Below, piece by piece: positions 14,387 through 22,650 of a stretch of DNA of 39,677 bases (within the stretch, counting starts at the first letter, position 1; every line of letters starts with the position of its first letter). A program made the translations under genes and the position numbers. Source of the stretch: an uncultured Collinsella sp. (GTDB lineage: Bacteria; Actinomycetota; Coriobacteriia; Coriobacteriales; Coriobacteriaceae); the NCBI GenBank assembly GCA_900758475.1, contig CAAERQ010000024.1:1-39677 (forward strand), read 5' to 3'. The notes under the pieces were generated by a model. It did not search any database, had not been told where the DNA came from, and saw nothing but the letters and a program-made list of their open reading frames with translations.

Positions 14387-15766
14387 GACCGCGATGGTGG
14401 CCACCGCGCCGCCCGAGGGGCTGTTGGCGAGCGAGACGGAGCCCCCGTGGGCGCTCGCGGCCTCGGCGGCGGCGTGGAGGCCGAGCCCGTAGTGGCGGCC
14501 TCCGTCGCGCGAGGAGCGGGAGGAGTCGTCTGTGAAGAGGCGCTCACAGCCGCGTTCGAGGGCGGCGGGAGAGAAGCCCGGTCCGTCGTCGGCCACCTCG
14601 ATGACGAGGTGTCCGCCCGCGACGTCGCAGGAGACCGCCACGCGCGAGCGCGCGTGCTCGGCGGCGTTGACCACGAGGTTCGCGGCGGCTCGCGCCAGGG
14701 TGGTTCGGTCGAGCGGGGCCTCGGGCGCGCCCGCGACAGCGGGGCCCGTGGCCGCGTCGAGCGTCACGCCTCGCGCCCGGGCGATCTGGGCGGCCTCGGC
14801 GAGGACCTGTTCGCAGAGCTCGGCCGGCCGCATGGGGACCCTCTCCGCCCCGCCGGACCCGCGCGAGGCCTCGATGAGCAGGCGCACGTAGCCGTCGAGC
14901 CTTTCGACACTGCCGGCTATGTCGCGCGCGGCGGCCGCGAGGTCGGCGTCTTTCTCGTCTTCCAGCTCCTCCGCCACGAAGTCGGCGTTGGCGCGCAGCA
15001 CGGTGAGCGGCGTCTTGAGGTCGTGGGCGAGCGACGCCACCTGCTCGCGCTGCCCCCGCTCCGCGGCCCAGCGGGCCTCGAGCGACTCGGCGAGGGAGGC
15101 CCGCATGGCGTCCATCGCGGCGAGGACGTCGTTCACCTCGCGCACGTTGGTGCTGCCGACCGCGAAGTCGAGCTCCCCCGCGCCGACGCGCCGCGCCGCC
15201 TCCGCGAGCGGCGCCATCTTGCGCGAGATCACGCGGCTCGCACGGCGCGCCACGAGCGCGAGCGCGAGCGCGCTTCCCGCCGCGGCGCCGACGAGCATGA
15301 GGTTCTGCGGGTTGGGAAGCAGGCCGGCGAGGTCGCGCGAGACCCACTGCGGCAGGTACTCGCTGACGAGTGCGCAGGCCCCGCCGCTCTTGAGCGGGAA
15401 CGCGGCGTAGGTGAGGCCCGAGCCCCCGCCCTCGATCTCCACTGTGCCCGGATCCGCGGCGAGTGCCGCACGGGCCATTTCCGTCGCGTCCTCGAGCCGC
15501 GTGCCCTCGAGGTCTGTCATCAGCACGTATCCGTCCTTATTCAGGATGAGGTAGCGGTACGCCGTCGGCACGTCCTGCTGCCCGCAGACGCCGTCGCGTG
15601 CCAGGCCCTCCGCGACCTCGCGCGTATTGGCCGGCCCCCAGCTTGCCTCGTAGACGAAGCCCGCGTTGATCGCCGCGGAGAGTGCCATGAACGAGGCGAG
15701 CCACGCCGTGGCAACCGCCGCGAACGCGTAGGCGAAGTAGCGCGCGATGACGAAGGAGAGCGGCAT
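14369..15766 (-). CDS. Sensor histidine kinase of lantibiotic-immunity locus
   Basis: 465 residues from ATG 15766; an overlapping GTG at 15805 would add 13. Two membrane helices (about 5-35 and 153-175) enclose an extracytoplasmic sensor of about 115 residues, followed by HAMP (176-228), the HisKA box with H248 in SLAHDLKTPLTVLRANADF, and an HATPase domain with NLVVNAAEHA, DDGPGF and YGLGLHAAAEAASAHGG. It phosphorylates the response regulator immediately upstream. All genes from 18925 to here run on one strand, an order seen with NisK/SpaK-like kinases that sense cell-wall-active peptides. Confidence 0.9.
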   Translation of the reverse strand: MPLSFVIARYFAYAFAAVATAWLASFMALSAAINAGFVYEASWGPANTREVAEGLARDGVCGQQDVPTAYRYLILNKDGYVLMTDLEGTRLEDATEMARAALAADPGTVEIEGGGSGLTYAAFPLKSGGACALVSEYLPQWVSRDLAGLLPNPQNLMLVGAAAGSALALALVARRASRVISRKMAPLAEAARRVGAGELDFAVGSTNVREVNDVLAAMDAMRASLAESLEARWAAERGQREQVASLAHDLKTPLTVLRANADFVAEELEDEKDADLAAAARDIAGSVERLDGYVRLLIEASRGSGGAERVPMRPAELCEQVLAEAAQIARARGVTLDAATGPAVAGAPEAPLDRTTLARAAANLVVNAAEHARSRVAVSCDVAGGHLVIEVADDGPGFSPAALERGCERLFTDDSSRSSRDGGRHYGLGLHAAAEAASAHGGSVSLANSPSGGAVATIAVPLCGA

Positions 15767-15792
15767 GCCCCCGCGACCTCGCGCCCCGGTCC

Positions 15793-16455
15793 TCAAAGCT
15801 GCCACTTGTACCCCATCCCCCAGACGGTCGCGATCGGATCGGCGCCGGCCTCGGAGAGTTTCCTCCGGGCGCGGCTGACCTGCATGGATATGGCCGCGTC
15901 GTCGGCGTCGCTCTCCCAGCCGAGCACCGCCTCGCGGATCTGCGCGCGGCTCATGACCTGCCCGGGGTGGCGGGCGAGGTACTCGCAGATGGCGTACTCG
16001 GTGGGCGTGAGCGGTACGGCCTCGCCGCCCACGGCGAGGCCGCGCGCCCCGAGGTCGATCCGCACCTCCCCGAAGGAGAGGGCGTGCGAGCGCGGCCGGC
16101 GCTCACGGCGTAGATGGGCCGCGACCTTGGCGCGCAGCTCCGCGGCCCCGAAGGGCTTGCGGACGTAGTCGTCGGCGCCCAGGCCGTAGCCGGCCACGGC
16201 GTCCTCCTCGGCCACGCGCGCGGTCAGGAATATGATGGGCCCGTCGAAGTCCGGGCGGATCTGCCGCACGAGCTCGAAGCCGTCGAGCCCCGGCATCATG
16301 ACGTCGCAGAGCACGAGGTCGAAGCGCGAGAGGTCCATCCCCGGGACCGCCGTCGGGTCCGCTGCCTTGACGACCTCATGGCCGTCGCGGCCGAGGACGC
16401 GCGCGAGCGCGTCGAGGATCGCCCGCTCATCATCCACTGCCAGTATCCTCGCCAT
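15793..16455 (-). CDS. OmpR-family response regulator
   Basis: 220 residues: receiver domain with VDDE (7-10), phospho-acceptor D51 in LVLCDVMMPG, switch T79 in FLTARV, and K in YVRKPFG; then a winged-helix DNA-binding domain with PLTPTEYAICEYLARHPG and ISMQVSRARRKL. Partner of the kinase downstream. AGGAGG lies just before the ATG. A TACAAT -10 at 16488-16483 may give it its own promoter within the ABC operon. Confidence 0.93.
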   Translation of the reverse strand: MARILAVDDERAILDALARVLGRDGHEVVKAADPTAVPGMDLSRFDLVLCDVMMPGLDGFELVRQIRPDFDGPIIFLTARVAEEDAVAGYGLGADDYVRKPFGAAELRAKVAAHLRRERRPRSHALSFGEVRIDLGARGLAVGGEAVPLTPTEYAICEYLARHPGQVMSRAQIREAVLGWESDADDAAISMQVSRARRKLSEAGADPIATVWGMGYKWQL

Positions 16456-16478
16456 GTTCGACCTCCTGAAACTCTCGT

Positions 16479-16622
16479 CGGAATTGTACTAGCGCCGCAA
16501 TCAGCGGTCCAGGGCCCTGCGCGCAGCGCCGACCCCCAGCCGGCGTCGAGCAGGACATTCCCGCCCAGGACGAGCGCTGCCGAGAGGAGGACGAGCATGG
16601 CGGCGAGCGGCCTCCTACGCAT
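16479..16622 (-). CDS. Possible small exported or membrane protein
   Basis: ATG 16622 overlaps the end of the upstream permease. The first 45 residues begin MRRRPLAAMLVLLSAALVLGG, a typical signal peptide or single membrane helix, followed by LLDAGWGSALRAG. The frame continues to 16296 inside the response regulator gene, where it loses protein character, so the real end is unclear (a frameshift is possible). No family recognised. Small membrane proteins do occur in immunity operons. Confidence 0.3.
16483..16512 (-). promoter_or_regulatory. Possible internal promoter for the two-component genes
   Basis: Minus strand TACAAT at 16488-16483 with TGGACC 18 bp upstream (4 of 6 consensus), 28 nt before the response regulator start. 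Moderate match only. Confidence 0.3.
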
Positions 16623-17433
16623 CTGCCCTCCCGTCCTCGAAGCGGCAGAACCAGGCGAGAAGGACGGCGGCGGCTGCCAGGGTGAGCACGAGGCCAGCGA
16701 GCGCAGTTGTGAGGAGAGGGCCCGCCGCGCGTGCGGCGTCGATGAAGGCCTCCACCCCGAGCGACCCTAGGCGCGCGGGCCAGGCGAGCGGCACCCAGTT
16801 CAGGGGCGTCGCCAGGGCACCGGTGAGCTCGCCGGTCATGAGGCCGTGCGCAAGTCCGCCCACTGAGAAGAACGCGAGGAGCATCCCCGCCGCGCCGGCA
16901 CCGATGGCGGCGTTGCGGCCGAGGCGCAGGGCCACGCCGAGCCCCAGCGCGTAGAGGGGCAGGCTGCCCAGCACGATGCCCGCCCAGGCGGCCGCAAGCG
17001 GAGCGGGCCCGAGCGGCAGGCGCCCGGCGACGGCGAGCACGGCCCCGAACACGCCGAGCGCCACGGCCAGCGCGCCCGCGCCGAGCGCCGCAAGGGCGAG
17101 TAGCTTCGCCGCGACGGCGCGCCCGCGCGAGGGGACCGCCGTGAGGTTGGCGAGGCGCCCGGCAGCACGCTCTTCGTCCACGGCGAGTCCGCAGACGATG
17201 GCGGACATGAGCGGCATGAGGGCGCCGAGGAACTGGACGTAGGCGTCCGCGCCCAGCGCCGGGTCCCATCGGGTAACGGAGAAGTACTCGCCGCAGGCAA
17301 GACCGGCTGCCAGGCCGCAGACGAGGTGCACCACTGCGAGCGGGGAGCGCGCCAGGCGCAGGGCCTCGGAGAGCAGGGCCCGCGGGAGAGTCATGCGCGG
17401 CGTCGGGTCGGAGAGTCGTGTCATGGCCATCAT
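16615..17433 (-). CDS. Lantibiotic-immunity ABC permease (MutG-like)
   Basis: 272 residues with six hydrophobic segments, starting at ATG 17433 in an ATGA overlap with the previous permease. Features of the MutG/EpiG permease group include a first helix around AVVHLVCGLAAGLACG, then MPLMSAIVCGLAVDEERAAGRLANLTAVPSR, the conserved cytoplasmic E-x-x-A-G-x-x-x-N-L-x-x-x-P segment. With the ATPase and the other permease it would export or detach membrane-bound lantibiotics. Confidence 0.82.
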   Translation of the reverse strand: MMAMTRLSDPTPRMTLPRALLSEALRLARSPLAVVHLVCGLAAGLACGEYFSVTRWDPALGADAYVQFLGALMPLMSAIVCGLAVDEERAAGRLANLTAVPSRGRAVAAKLLALAALGAGALAVALGVFGAVLAVAGRLPLGPAPLAAAWAGIVLGSLPLYALGLGVALRLGRNAAIGAGAAGMLLAFFSVGGLAHGLMTGELTGALATPLNWVPLAWPARLGSLGVEAFIDAARAAGPLLTTALAGLVLTLAAAAVLLAWFCRFEDGRADA

Positions 17434-18196
17434 CTCTCCTCGGAGCGCGCGAACCAGGCCGCGCCCGCCGCCGTGAGCGCGGCGAACGCGAGCGCGCAGA
17501 CCGCAAGGCCCGCCAGTGTGAGCATGCCGTCCGCCGTGAGCGCCCCGCCGAGCGCCATGTCCGCCGCGAGTGGCTCGCCGCTCGGCAGCACGGGGATGAA
17601 GCTCGTGGGGATGACCATGCTCGCCGACGGCGGAAAGAGCTGCGGCAGCGGCATCAGCGACCAGGCGAACCCACCCACGAGCTGCGCGGCGAGCGGGCAG
17701 AAGATGCCCGCGAGCATGCCGAGCCGCGCCGTGAGGAAGAGCCCTGCGGGGATCATCCACGCCGCGGTCACCGTGTTGGCGAGCGCGCAGAGGAGCATCG
17801 TGAGCGTGCCCGCGGCCGTGAGGCCCTGCGAGGAGAACGCCGAGCCCGCGAGGTAGATGCCGAAGACCACGAGGTTCGAGAGCGTGCAAAGCGCGAGGCA
17901 CCAGAGCGCCTTGGCCCACCAGGCGCGCCTAAGCGGGAAGCCCAGGCCCAGAAGCCCCCGCATCCGCGTGCGCGCGTCCGCCCGCGCGACGCAAGCCACT
18001 ACGAGCGAGAGAGCCACGGGCAGGAAGAGCGCGTACCAGTAGTTCCACGCGCTGAAGATCTGCACGCCCCGGTAGGGCATCGCGCCGAGCAGTGGCATCG
18101 GCAGCGCCATGAGCACGGCCAGGCGAACCGGTGCCGCGTGGCGCGACTTCAGGGCCTCGGCGCGCAGGCCTGCGAGCAGGCCGCCTTTCTCGCCCG

Positions 18197-18200
<4 letters not shown>
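17430..18200 (-). CDS. Lantibiotic-immunity ABC permease (MutE-like)
   Basis: 256 residues with about six membrane helices. WNYWYALFLPVALSLVVACVARADARTRMRGLLGLG is the family's loop region and SSQGLTAAGTLTML follows. Start overlaps the ATPase stop by 4 nt and its end overlaps the next permease, so the three ABC genes are translationally coupled. Role: half of the transmembrane channel of an immunity transporter. Confidence 0.82.
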
Positions 18201-18925
<725 letters not shown>

Positions 18926-18946
18926 GGGTTTATCCTTTCTCTTCCG

Positions 18947-18979
18947 GGCGCGCGGGCCGAGCCACCGTGCCCGCGCGCC
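18947..18979 (-). promoter_or_regulatory. Leader hairpin of the ABC operon
   Basis: A perfect 11-bp GGCGCGCGGGC stem with an 11-nt loop lies 22 nt before the ATPase start codon, within the presumed 5' leader. It could limit translation or transcription, or be an operator. No T-tract. Confidence 0.4.
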
Positions 18980-19091
18980 TTACCTTTCGGGTTCAACATC
19001 CATGGTGGGGCGCGTTTCTAACGAAGCCGTAACGGCCGTTGGGCTCTTTTGGCGCCAGCCCTTCTCGACCCGTACGCCACTCATAGTATGT

Positions 19092-19103
19092 TTATCGCGA
19101 TAA
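19092..19103. promoter_or_regulatory. Palindrome TTATCGCGATAA, putative TetR operator
   Basis: A perfect 12-bp palindrome 17 nt before the broken TetR gene and between it and the divergent ABC operon. The position fits autoregulation by the former TetR protein. Confidence 0.4.
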
Positions 19104-19120
19104 TAAGGACGGAGGTGCCC

Positions 19121-19222
19121 GTGGCACGCAATAAGTACCCGGAGGAGGCGGTCGAGAAGATTCTCGACGTTGCCGAGCGGCTCCTCGTGTAGCGCGGCTA
19201 CGAGCACACCACGATGATCTGA
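19121..19222 (+). pseudogene. TetR-family regulator remnant
   Basis: GTG 19121 follows AAGGACGGAGG. The frame reads as a TetR N-terminus: ARNKYPEEAVEKILDVAERLLV, then TAG at 19190 where a Glu or Asp codon is expected, then RGYEHTTM, then TGA at 19220. The helix-turn-helix is cut off and no C-terminal domain follows. The intact ribosome site and operator-like palindrome suggest recent decay of a regulator that once controlled the divergent ABC operon. Confidence 0.75.
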
Positions 19223-19391
19223 AGAGCAATACGCTAAACCGAAAAAGGCAAACGGCTGTATAAGCCGCCGTGACGGGCGACGATTCATGCCCTCCCAAAA
19301 AACATGCGTAAGATCGAGCGGAGGCTGAGCACGCCGAAACGGCCCAGTGAGTGTTATTTTGCGAGCTAGGCGCATTGAAAGCGACCTTTCG
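19223..19391. other. Intergenic stretch, nothing recognised
   Basis: No gene, repeat or clear promoter seen until the extended -10 at 19392. Short open frames here have no family character. Confidence 0.4.
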
Positions 19392-19400
19392 TGGTATAAA
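19392..19400 (+). promoter_or_regulatory. Extended -10 promoter of the toxin-antitoxin RNA
   Basis: TGGTATAAA is an extended -10 (TGnTATAAA) with no good -35 at the right distance. Start would be near 19407. Confidence 0.45.
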
Positions 19401-19406
19401 CTACTT

Positions 19407-19526
19407 GCCGGAAGCCGCGGCTTTCAGAGTACGGCTTACGTGTACGTTTAACCTCCGTGGGCGACGGGGTGCCGCAAGGCGTAGAATATCGCCCACCTGT
19501 AGGGGCCTGCAGCGATGCGGGCCCCG
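19407..19526 (+). ncRNA. Candidate type III antitoxin RNA with terminator
   Basis: About 120 nt without an open frame between a promoter and the toxin gene. It contains a small AAGC/GCTT hairpin (19412-19423), then an 8-bp stem GTGGGCGA (19457-19464) with TCGCCCAC (19489-19496) enclosing GCC-GCAA-GGC (19471-19480), then a 10-bp GNRA-capped hairpin (19502-19525) that can act as the leaky terminator usual between type III RNA and toxin. Unlike most type III antitoxins I see no tandem repeats, so it would be a single-unit RNA. Confidence 0.5.
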
Positions 19527-19552
19527 CTTCGTATGAAGGGGGGGCGTAATCG

Positions 19553-20002
19553 ATGAAGATCGTATCCATCTCCCAGGACTTCTTCGACCTCGTCGATGGC
19601 GACCGTGAGCTCATGCTTAAGCACAATCGTCCCTGCATCGTGGTGGTGAGGCTGCGTTTCCGCGGGAAGCGCAGGGGCTTCGCCGTGCCGCTGCGTTCCA
19701 ACATCGCCCCTAACGTGCCCAAAGACCAGTACTTTGCGTTGCCACCCCGCCCCACGACGCGCCCCGGCTGCCGCCACGGCATCCACTACATCAAGATGTT
19801 CCCCATAACCAAGGCCTACCAGCGCCGCTTCAGGACCGAGGGCTCGGCCTACTACGAGACGCTCCAGCGCATCATCGATGGCAACACCAAGCGCATTGTC
19901 TCCGAGTGCCAGGCATACCTCGACCGCTACGAGCGCGAGGGAAGGCCTCGCTTTGCCGTCGACATCGACCGCATCGTGGGACTGCTGGAGGGCGAGAAGT
20001 AG
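19553..20002 (+). CDS. TenpN/ToxN-like type III toxin candidate
   Basis: 149 residues, soluble, basic. KHNRPCIVVVRLRFRGKRRGF, then AVPLRSNIAP, then a loop ending GIHYIKMFPI match the pattern of TenpN endoribonucleases (N/K-RP-x5-9 hydrophobic strand, FA-I/V-PLRSNI, and D/H-x-x-K before a hydrophobic strand). Type III toxins are RNases held inactive by the RNA encoded just upstream; here a structured RNA and terminator precede the gene and an AGGGGGGG ribosome site leads to the ATG. A clean terminator follows the stop. The assignment is by pattern only; alternatives are an unrelated small RNase-like protein. Confidence 0.6.
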   Translation: MKIVSISQDFFDLVDGDRELMLKHNRPCIVVVRLRFRGKRRGFAVPLRSNIAPNVPKDQYFALPPRPTTRPGCRHGIHYIKMFPITKAYQRRFRTEGSAYYETLQRIIDGNTKRIVSECQAYLDRYEREGRPRFAVDIDRIVGLLEGEK

Positions 20003-20026
20003 GGCATCTCGGCTCAGTCTCGAGCC

Positions 20027-20048
20027 ATGCGGAGTCGCTCCGCATTTT
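20027..20048 (+). terminator. Terminator of the toxin gene
   Basis: ATGCGGAG-TCG-CTCCGCAT followed by TTTT, 25 nt after the toxin stop: a perfect 8-bp stem. Confidence 0.8.
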
Positions 20049-20210
20049 TGAACGCCGCGTGTGCGTCCCAAATACTTGAGAAACAAGCTGTGAAGTGCGG
20101 TGGCGCGCTCGTGCCCGTGCATAGCCGTCACCATCAGCGTCTACGCGGCGTCGGCTTCAAGTGGAACTGGCGCCGCTGCTGTATATGGTTTGCCTTGCTG
20201 CAAATAGCGA
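20049..20210. other. Intergenic stretch, nothing recognised
   Basis: About 160 nt between the toxin terminator and the YjdF stop. No gene, repeat or promoter I can support. Confidence 0.4.
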
Positions 20211-20630
20211 TCAATGCCCGCGATGTTTCTGCTTGCGCTTCAGTTTTCTCTGTTCGTAGCGCGCATCAGCCTTTTCCACACGGCGTCGGCTTCTTGCTTG
20301 AGCTGACTCCCGCTTCATCGTTTCCCGCTGTGCCGCGAGCGCCTGTTGTGCCTTGGTGCTCACCGCGGGCCGTTTAAGGGCTTTCGCTGCCTCGCGAGCG
20401 CGCCGCTTGGGGTTCTTCGCGGGCTTGCTTGTTTCAGTGGCCTTGTCGCCGAAGAACGAGAGCTTCTCCCATTCGCTTGTAACGAATCGCAGAATCTCCT
20501 CATCGGACGGCTCCGCGCCGAAGACGATGCGGGCGACGCCATACCTTCCGCCTTCGACGTGCTCCGCCAGCCCGACCCAGAATTGACCGTCGTGATATAC
20601 GGTCAGGGTGGACGACACGCTGATCTGCAT
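20211..20630 (-). CDS. YjdF family protein (DUF2992)
   Basis: 139 residues from ATG 20630, which has AAAGGAGGAACCAACC before it. The N-terminal half (STLTVYHDGQFWVGLAEHVE, then YGVARIVFGAEPSDEEILRFV) matches YjdF, a protein of unknown function often under azaaromatic-sensing yjdF riboswitches in Firmicutes. The C-terminal half is highly basic and ends in EQRKLKRKQKHRGH, suggesting nucleic-acid binding. A 3' copy of this tail lies at 3516-3613. Expressed from a TGCTACAAT extended -10 at 20766-20758 with a leader of about 120 nt. Confidence 0.82.
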   Translation of the reverse strand: MQISVSSTLTVYHDGQFWVGLAEHVEGGRYGVARIVFGAEPSDEEILRFVTSEWEKLSFFGDKATETSKPAKNPKRRAREAAKALKRPAVSTKAQQALAAQRETMKRESAQARSRRRVEKADARYEQRKLKRKQKHRGH

Positions 20631-20766
20631 GGTTGGTTCCTCCTTTATGTAGATGACCATGCAGAGAAGGGACAACCAAGGAGGCAGGTTACTGATGCGG
20701 ACTAGCGCACGCCCACGACTACCCGACGGGGACTGTGTTTTCATCTCTGGTGGTTGGATTGTAGCA
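20631..20766 (-). promoter_or_regulatory. Promoter and long leader of yjdF-like gene
   Basis: Extended -10 TGCTACAAT (20766-20758) and about 120 nt of untranslated leader. yjdF genes are known riboswitch targets, so the leader may be a sensor RNA; I cannot match the yjdF aptamer consensus by eye. No expression platform is obvious. Confidence 0.35.
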
Positions 20767-20835
20767 CGTGCGAATGCGCATTGACCTCGCTGCCGGCATG
20801 CTGTGATTGGGGTCGGAATTTCGAATTCTCGATAA

Positions 20836-21039
20836 TATGCCTACGTGCATCGCCCCTCAGTTTCGGAACTTAAAAACATCTCGAGTTTCGAAACCGAGAG
20901 GGAGCTCGCGCCGCTGCTATCCGTCAGGGATGCGTTCCCGAAGGTTCTCATCGCCCGCACGAGGCATGAACCCTATACCCGGGATGGTGTTCTCGTGCTG
21001 GACCTCGCGAGGTGGCTGCTCGGCAAGCAGGAGTTCTGA
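20836..21039 (+). pseudogene. C-terminal fragment of a DUF4143-type ATPase
   Basis: The frame after the stop at 20833 reads YAYVHRPSVSELKNISSFE, then ELAPLLSVRDAFPKVLIART, and ends DGVLVLDLARWLLGKQEF. That is the usual C-terminus of AAA ATPases with a DUF4143 domain (a restriction-nuclease-like fold) common in gut bacteria. The ATPase core and start are missing. Probably a deletion remnant. Confidence 0.65.
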
Positions 21040-21073
21040 GCGTCATACGGGGATATCGCGGGATTCTGCCGGA

Positions 21074-21113
21074 TAAGAAAAAGCCGAGGGAAACGTCCCG
21101 GCACTTGGAAGCC
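21074..21113 (-). ncRNA. Second copy of the CTTCCAAGTGCCGGG hairpin RNA
   Basis: Minus strand: CTTCCAAGTGCCGGG, then a CGTTT loop, then CCC-T-CGGC, a T5 tract and CTTATCC. It matches the RNA before the DUF3800 fragment (13864-13925) across the 15-nt head, the hairpin and the T-tract with TTATCC tail. There is no DUF3800 gene behind it here, so it is an orphan copy, perhaps left after gene loss. Confidence 0.45.
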
Positions 21114-21133
21114 CTCCTGGCGGAAAATCAAAT

Positions 21134-21171
21134 AGCCTCCGAACCTTCTGGTTCTGAGGCCTTCTTTTTGT
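21134..21171 (+). terminator. Intrinsic terminator
   Basis: GCCTC-C-GAACC pairs with GGTTC-T-GAGGC, followed by CTTCTTTTTG. It would terminate the DUF4143 remnant or mark the end of its former gene. Confidence 0.65.
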
Positions 21172-21222
21172 ATGTCTGCCTAAAACGACTCCTCGCCAAA
21201 GCCCCTTGAGCATCGGGCGGCA

Positions 21223-21663
21223 TTATCGAGCGTGGGCGTTATCGTAGGTATCTTTGATCTCTTCCGGCAAATTGTCGGGAATCAGCGCCTTCAGTCTATC
21301 CTCGTTACCATCTTGGATCGCCTGCTCGTAGTACCAGCATTTGAACCTCAGCATATCCAGCGCACGGTTCATGTTTGCGATCTCCGACTCCATGTGGGCC
21401 TTCCGCTCCTCGAACATGGCCTTGCGCTGGGGGTATGTTGATGGACCCTCTGCGCACCATTCCATGAACAGGCGGATGTCCTTGATCTCCATTCCCGCCT
21501 TCTTCAGGCATTCGATGACCCGAAGCGCCTCGAGTTCTGTATCGCCGAATCGGCGAATGCCGGACGTCCGCTCCAATTCCGGGAACAATCCCTGCTTGTC
21601 GTAATAACGCAGCGTGGAAACGGGCAGACCGAACATATCTGCTACCTGTCCGATTGTGTACAT
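21223..21663 (-). CDS. MerR family transcriptional regulator
   Basis: 146 residues. YTIGQVADMFGLPVSTLRYYDKQGLFP is the MerR winged helix; GIRRFGDTELEALRVIECLKKAGMEIKDIRLFMEWCAEG is the second half; a dimerisation coiled coil follows (about 85-125). No metal-binding Cys cluster at the C-terminus, so it resembles AdhR/NmlR-type sensors of electrophiles rather than metal sensors. Divergent from the cupin gene; its operator lies between. Start supported by GGAGGG. Confidence 0.9.
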   Translation of the reverse strand: MYTIGQVADMFGLPVSTLRYYDKQGLFPELERTSGIRRFGDTELEALRVIECLKKAGMEIKDIRLFMEWCAEGPSTYPQRKAMFEERKAHMESEIANMNRALDMLRFKCWYYEQAIQDGNEDRLKALIPDNLPEEIKDTYDNAHAR

Positions 21664-21694
21664 GGTCCCTCCGGACGAGTCTTGAATTAACTCA

Positions 21695-21722
21695 TTGACC
21701 TAAAGTTAGGTTTAGGTATTAC
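21695..21722 (+). promoter_or_regulatory. MerR-type promoter/operator
   Basis: TTGACC -35 (21695-21700) overlaps the perfect dyad ACCTAAAGTTAGGT (21698-21711), with TATTAC near 21717. This layout is the classic MerR-regulated promoter and drives the cupin/hydrolase genes to the right. Confidence 0.65.
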
Positions 21723-21883
21723 CTTCATTCTCGTCAATATCAATTGGGAGCGCAAGGGGTGTTCAGTAATCGCCGGTCACCCCGCCCTTGAGCAGGCGCG
21801 ACGAATGGGCATGGGAGTCTAGACGCGGCTTAGCTGCGCGGAAGCGGTTTTGTACTCAAAACCATCGACAGGAGGAATCAAAC
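21723..21883 (+). promoter_or_regulatory. Leader before the cupin gene
   Basis: 160 nt without a gene. It holds GGGGTG...CACCCC (21757-21784) and ends in the AGGAGG ribosome site. A GGTTTT/AAAACC hairpin (about 21846-21863) sits close to the start codon. Confidence 0.3.
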
Positions 21884-22648
21884 ATGACGATTAAACAGAC
21901 GGCGGGCAGAGATGCCCTGGGGGATTTTGCCCCCAAATTTGCACAGCTCAATGACGATGTGCTGTTCGGCGAGGTGTGGAGCCGAGAAGACAGGCTTTCC
22001 CTTCGAGACCGCAGCGTGGTGACGGTGGTTGCCTTGATGGCACAGGGGCTGACGGATTCTTCGTTCCAATACCATCTGATGTCCGCAAAGAACAATGGCG
22101 TGACCAGGGCGGAGATAGCGGAAATCCTTACGCATGTGGCGTTTTATGCGGGATGGCCCAAGGCGTGGGCGGCCTTTCGCATGGCGAAGGAGGTCTGGGC
22201 AGATGATGATGCCGCTGATGCAAGAGCTGAGCATCAAAACGAGATGGCCTTTCCTATCGGTGTCCCCAACGACGCGTTTGCGAAGTACTTTATCGGGCAA
22301 AGCTACCTCGCGTCCCTTTCCACCGAGCAGGTCGGCATTTACAACGTTACGTTCGAGCCCGGCTGCCGCAACAACTGGCATGTCCATCACGCCAAAAGCG
22401 GTGGCGGACAGATCCTCGTCTGCGTGGCCGGTCGAGGGCTTTACCAGGAATGGGGTAAACCGGCACAGGAACTGCGCCCTGGCGACGTGGTCAACATCGC
22501 TCCGGGTGTGAAACATTGGCACGGTGCGGCGCCCGACAGCTGGTTCTCCCATCTCGCGGTGGAGGTTCCGGGCGAGGAGGCCTCCAACGAGTGGTTGGAG
22601 CCCGTGGACGACGAGCAATACCTTAAAGCGACTGACAAGGAGGCTTAA
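21884..22648 (+). CDS. Carboxymuconolactone decarboxylase-cupin fusion
   Basis: 254 residues from ATG 21884 (AGGAGG 7 nt upstream). Residues 1-115 are a CMD/AhpD-like domain (FGEVWSREDRLSLRDRSVVT, then HVAFYAGWPKAWAAF) without the CxxC of AhpD. Residues about 145-240 form a cupin with metal ligands in NWHVHHAKSGGGQ and GVKHWHGA. Such fusions in Firmicutes lie next to MerR regulators and act in detoxification or oxidoreduction of unknown small molecules. The codon use is less GC-rich than its neighbours. Stop is 2 nt before the hydrolase gene. Confidence 0.85.
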   Translation: MTIKQTAGRDALGDFAPKFAQLNDDVLFGEVWSREDRLSLRDRSVVTVVALMAQGLTDSSFQYHLMSAKNNGVTRAEIAEILTHVAFYAGWPKAWAAFRMAKEVWADDDAADARAEHQNEMAFPIGVPNDAFAKYFIGQSYLASLSTEQVGIYNVTFEPGCRNNWHVHHAKSGGGQILVCVAGRGLYQEWGKPAQELRPGDVVNIAPGVKHWHGAAPDSWFSHLAVEVPGEEASNEWLEPVDDEQYLKATDKEA

Positions 22649-22650
22649 AC

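Noticed and set aside
21846..21863. tRNA anticodon-arm-like hairpin near the cupin start (possible att site)
   Set aside because: Only one short stem; no acceptor, T-arm or second copy, so no support for a tRNA fragment or attachment site.
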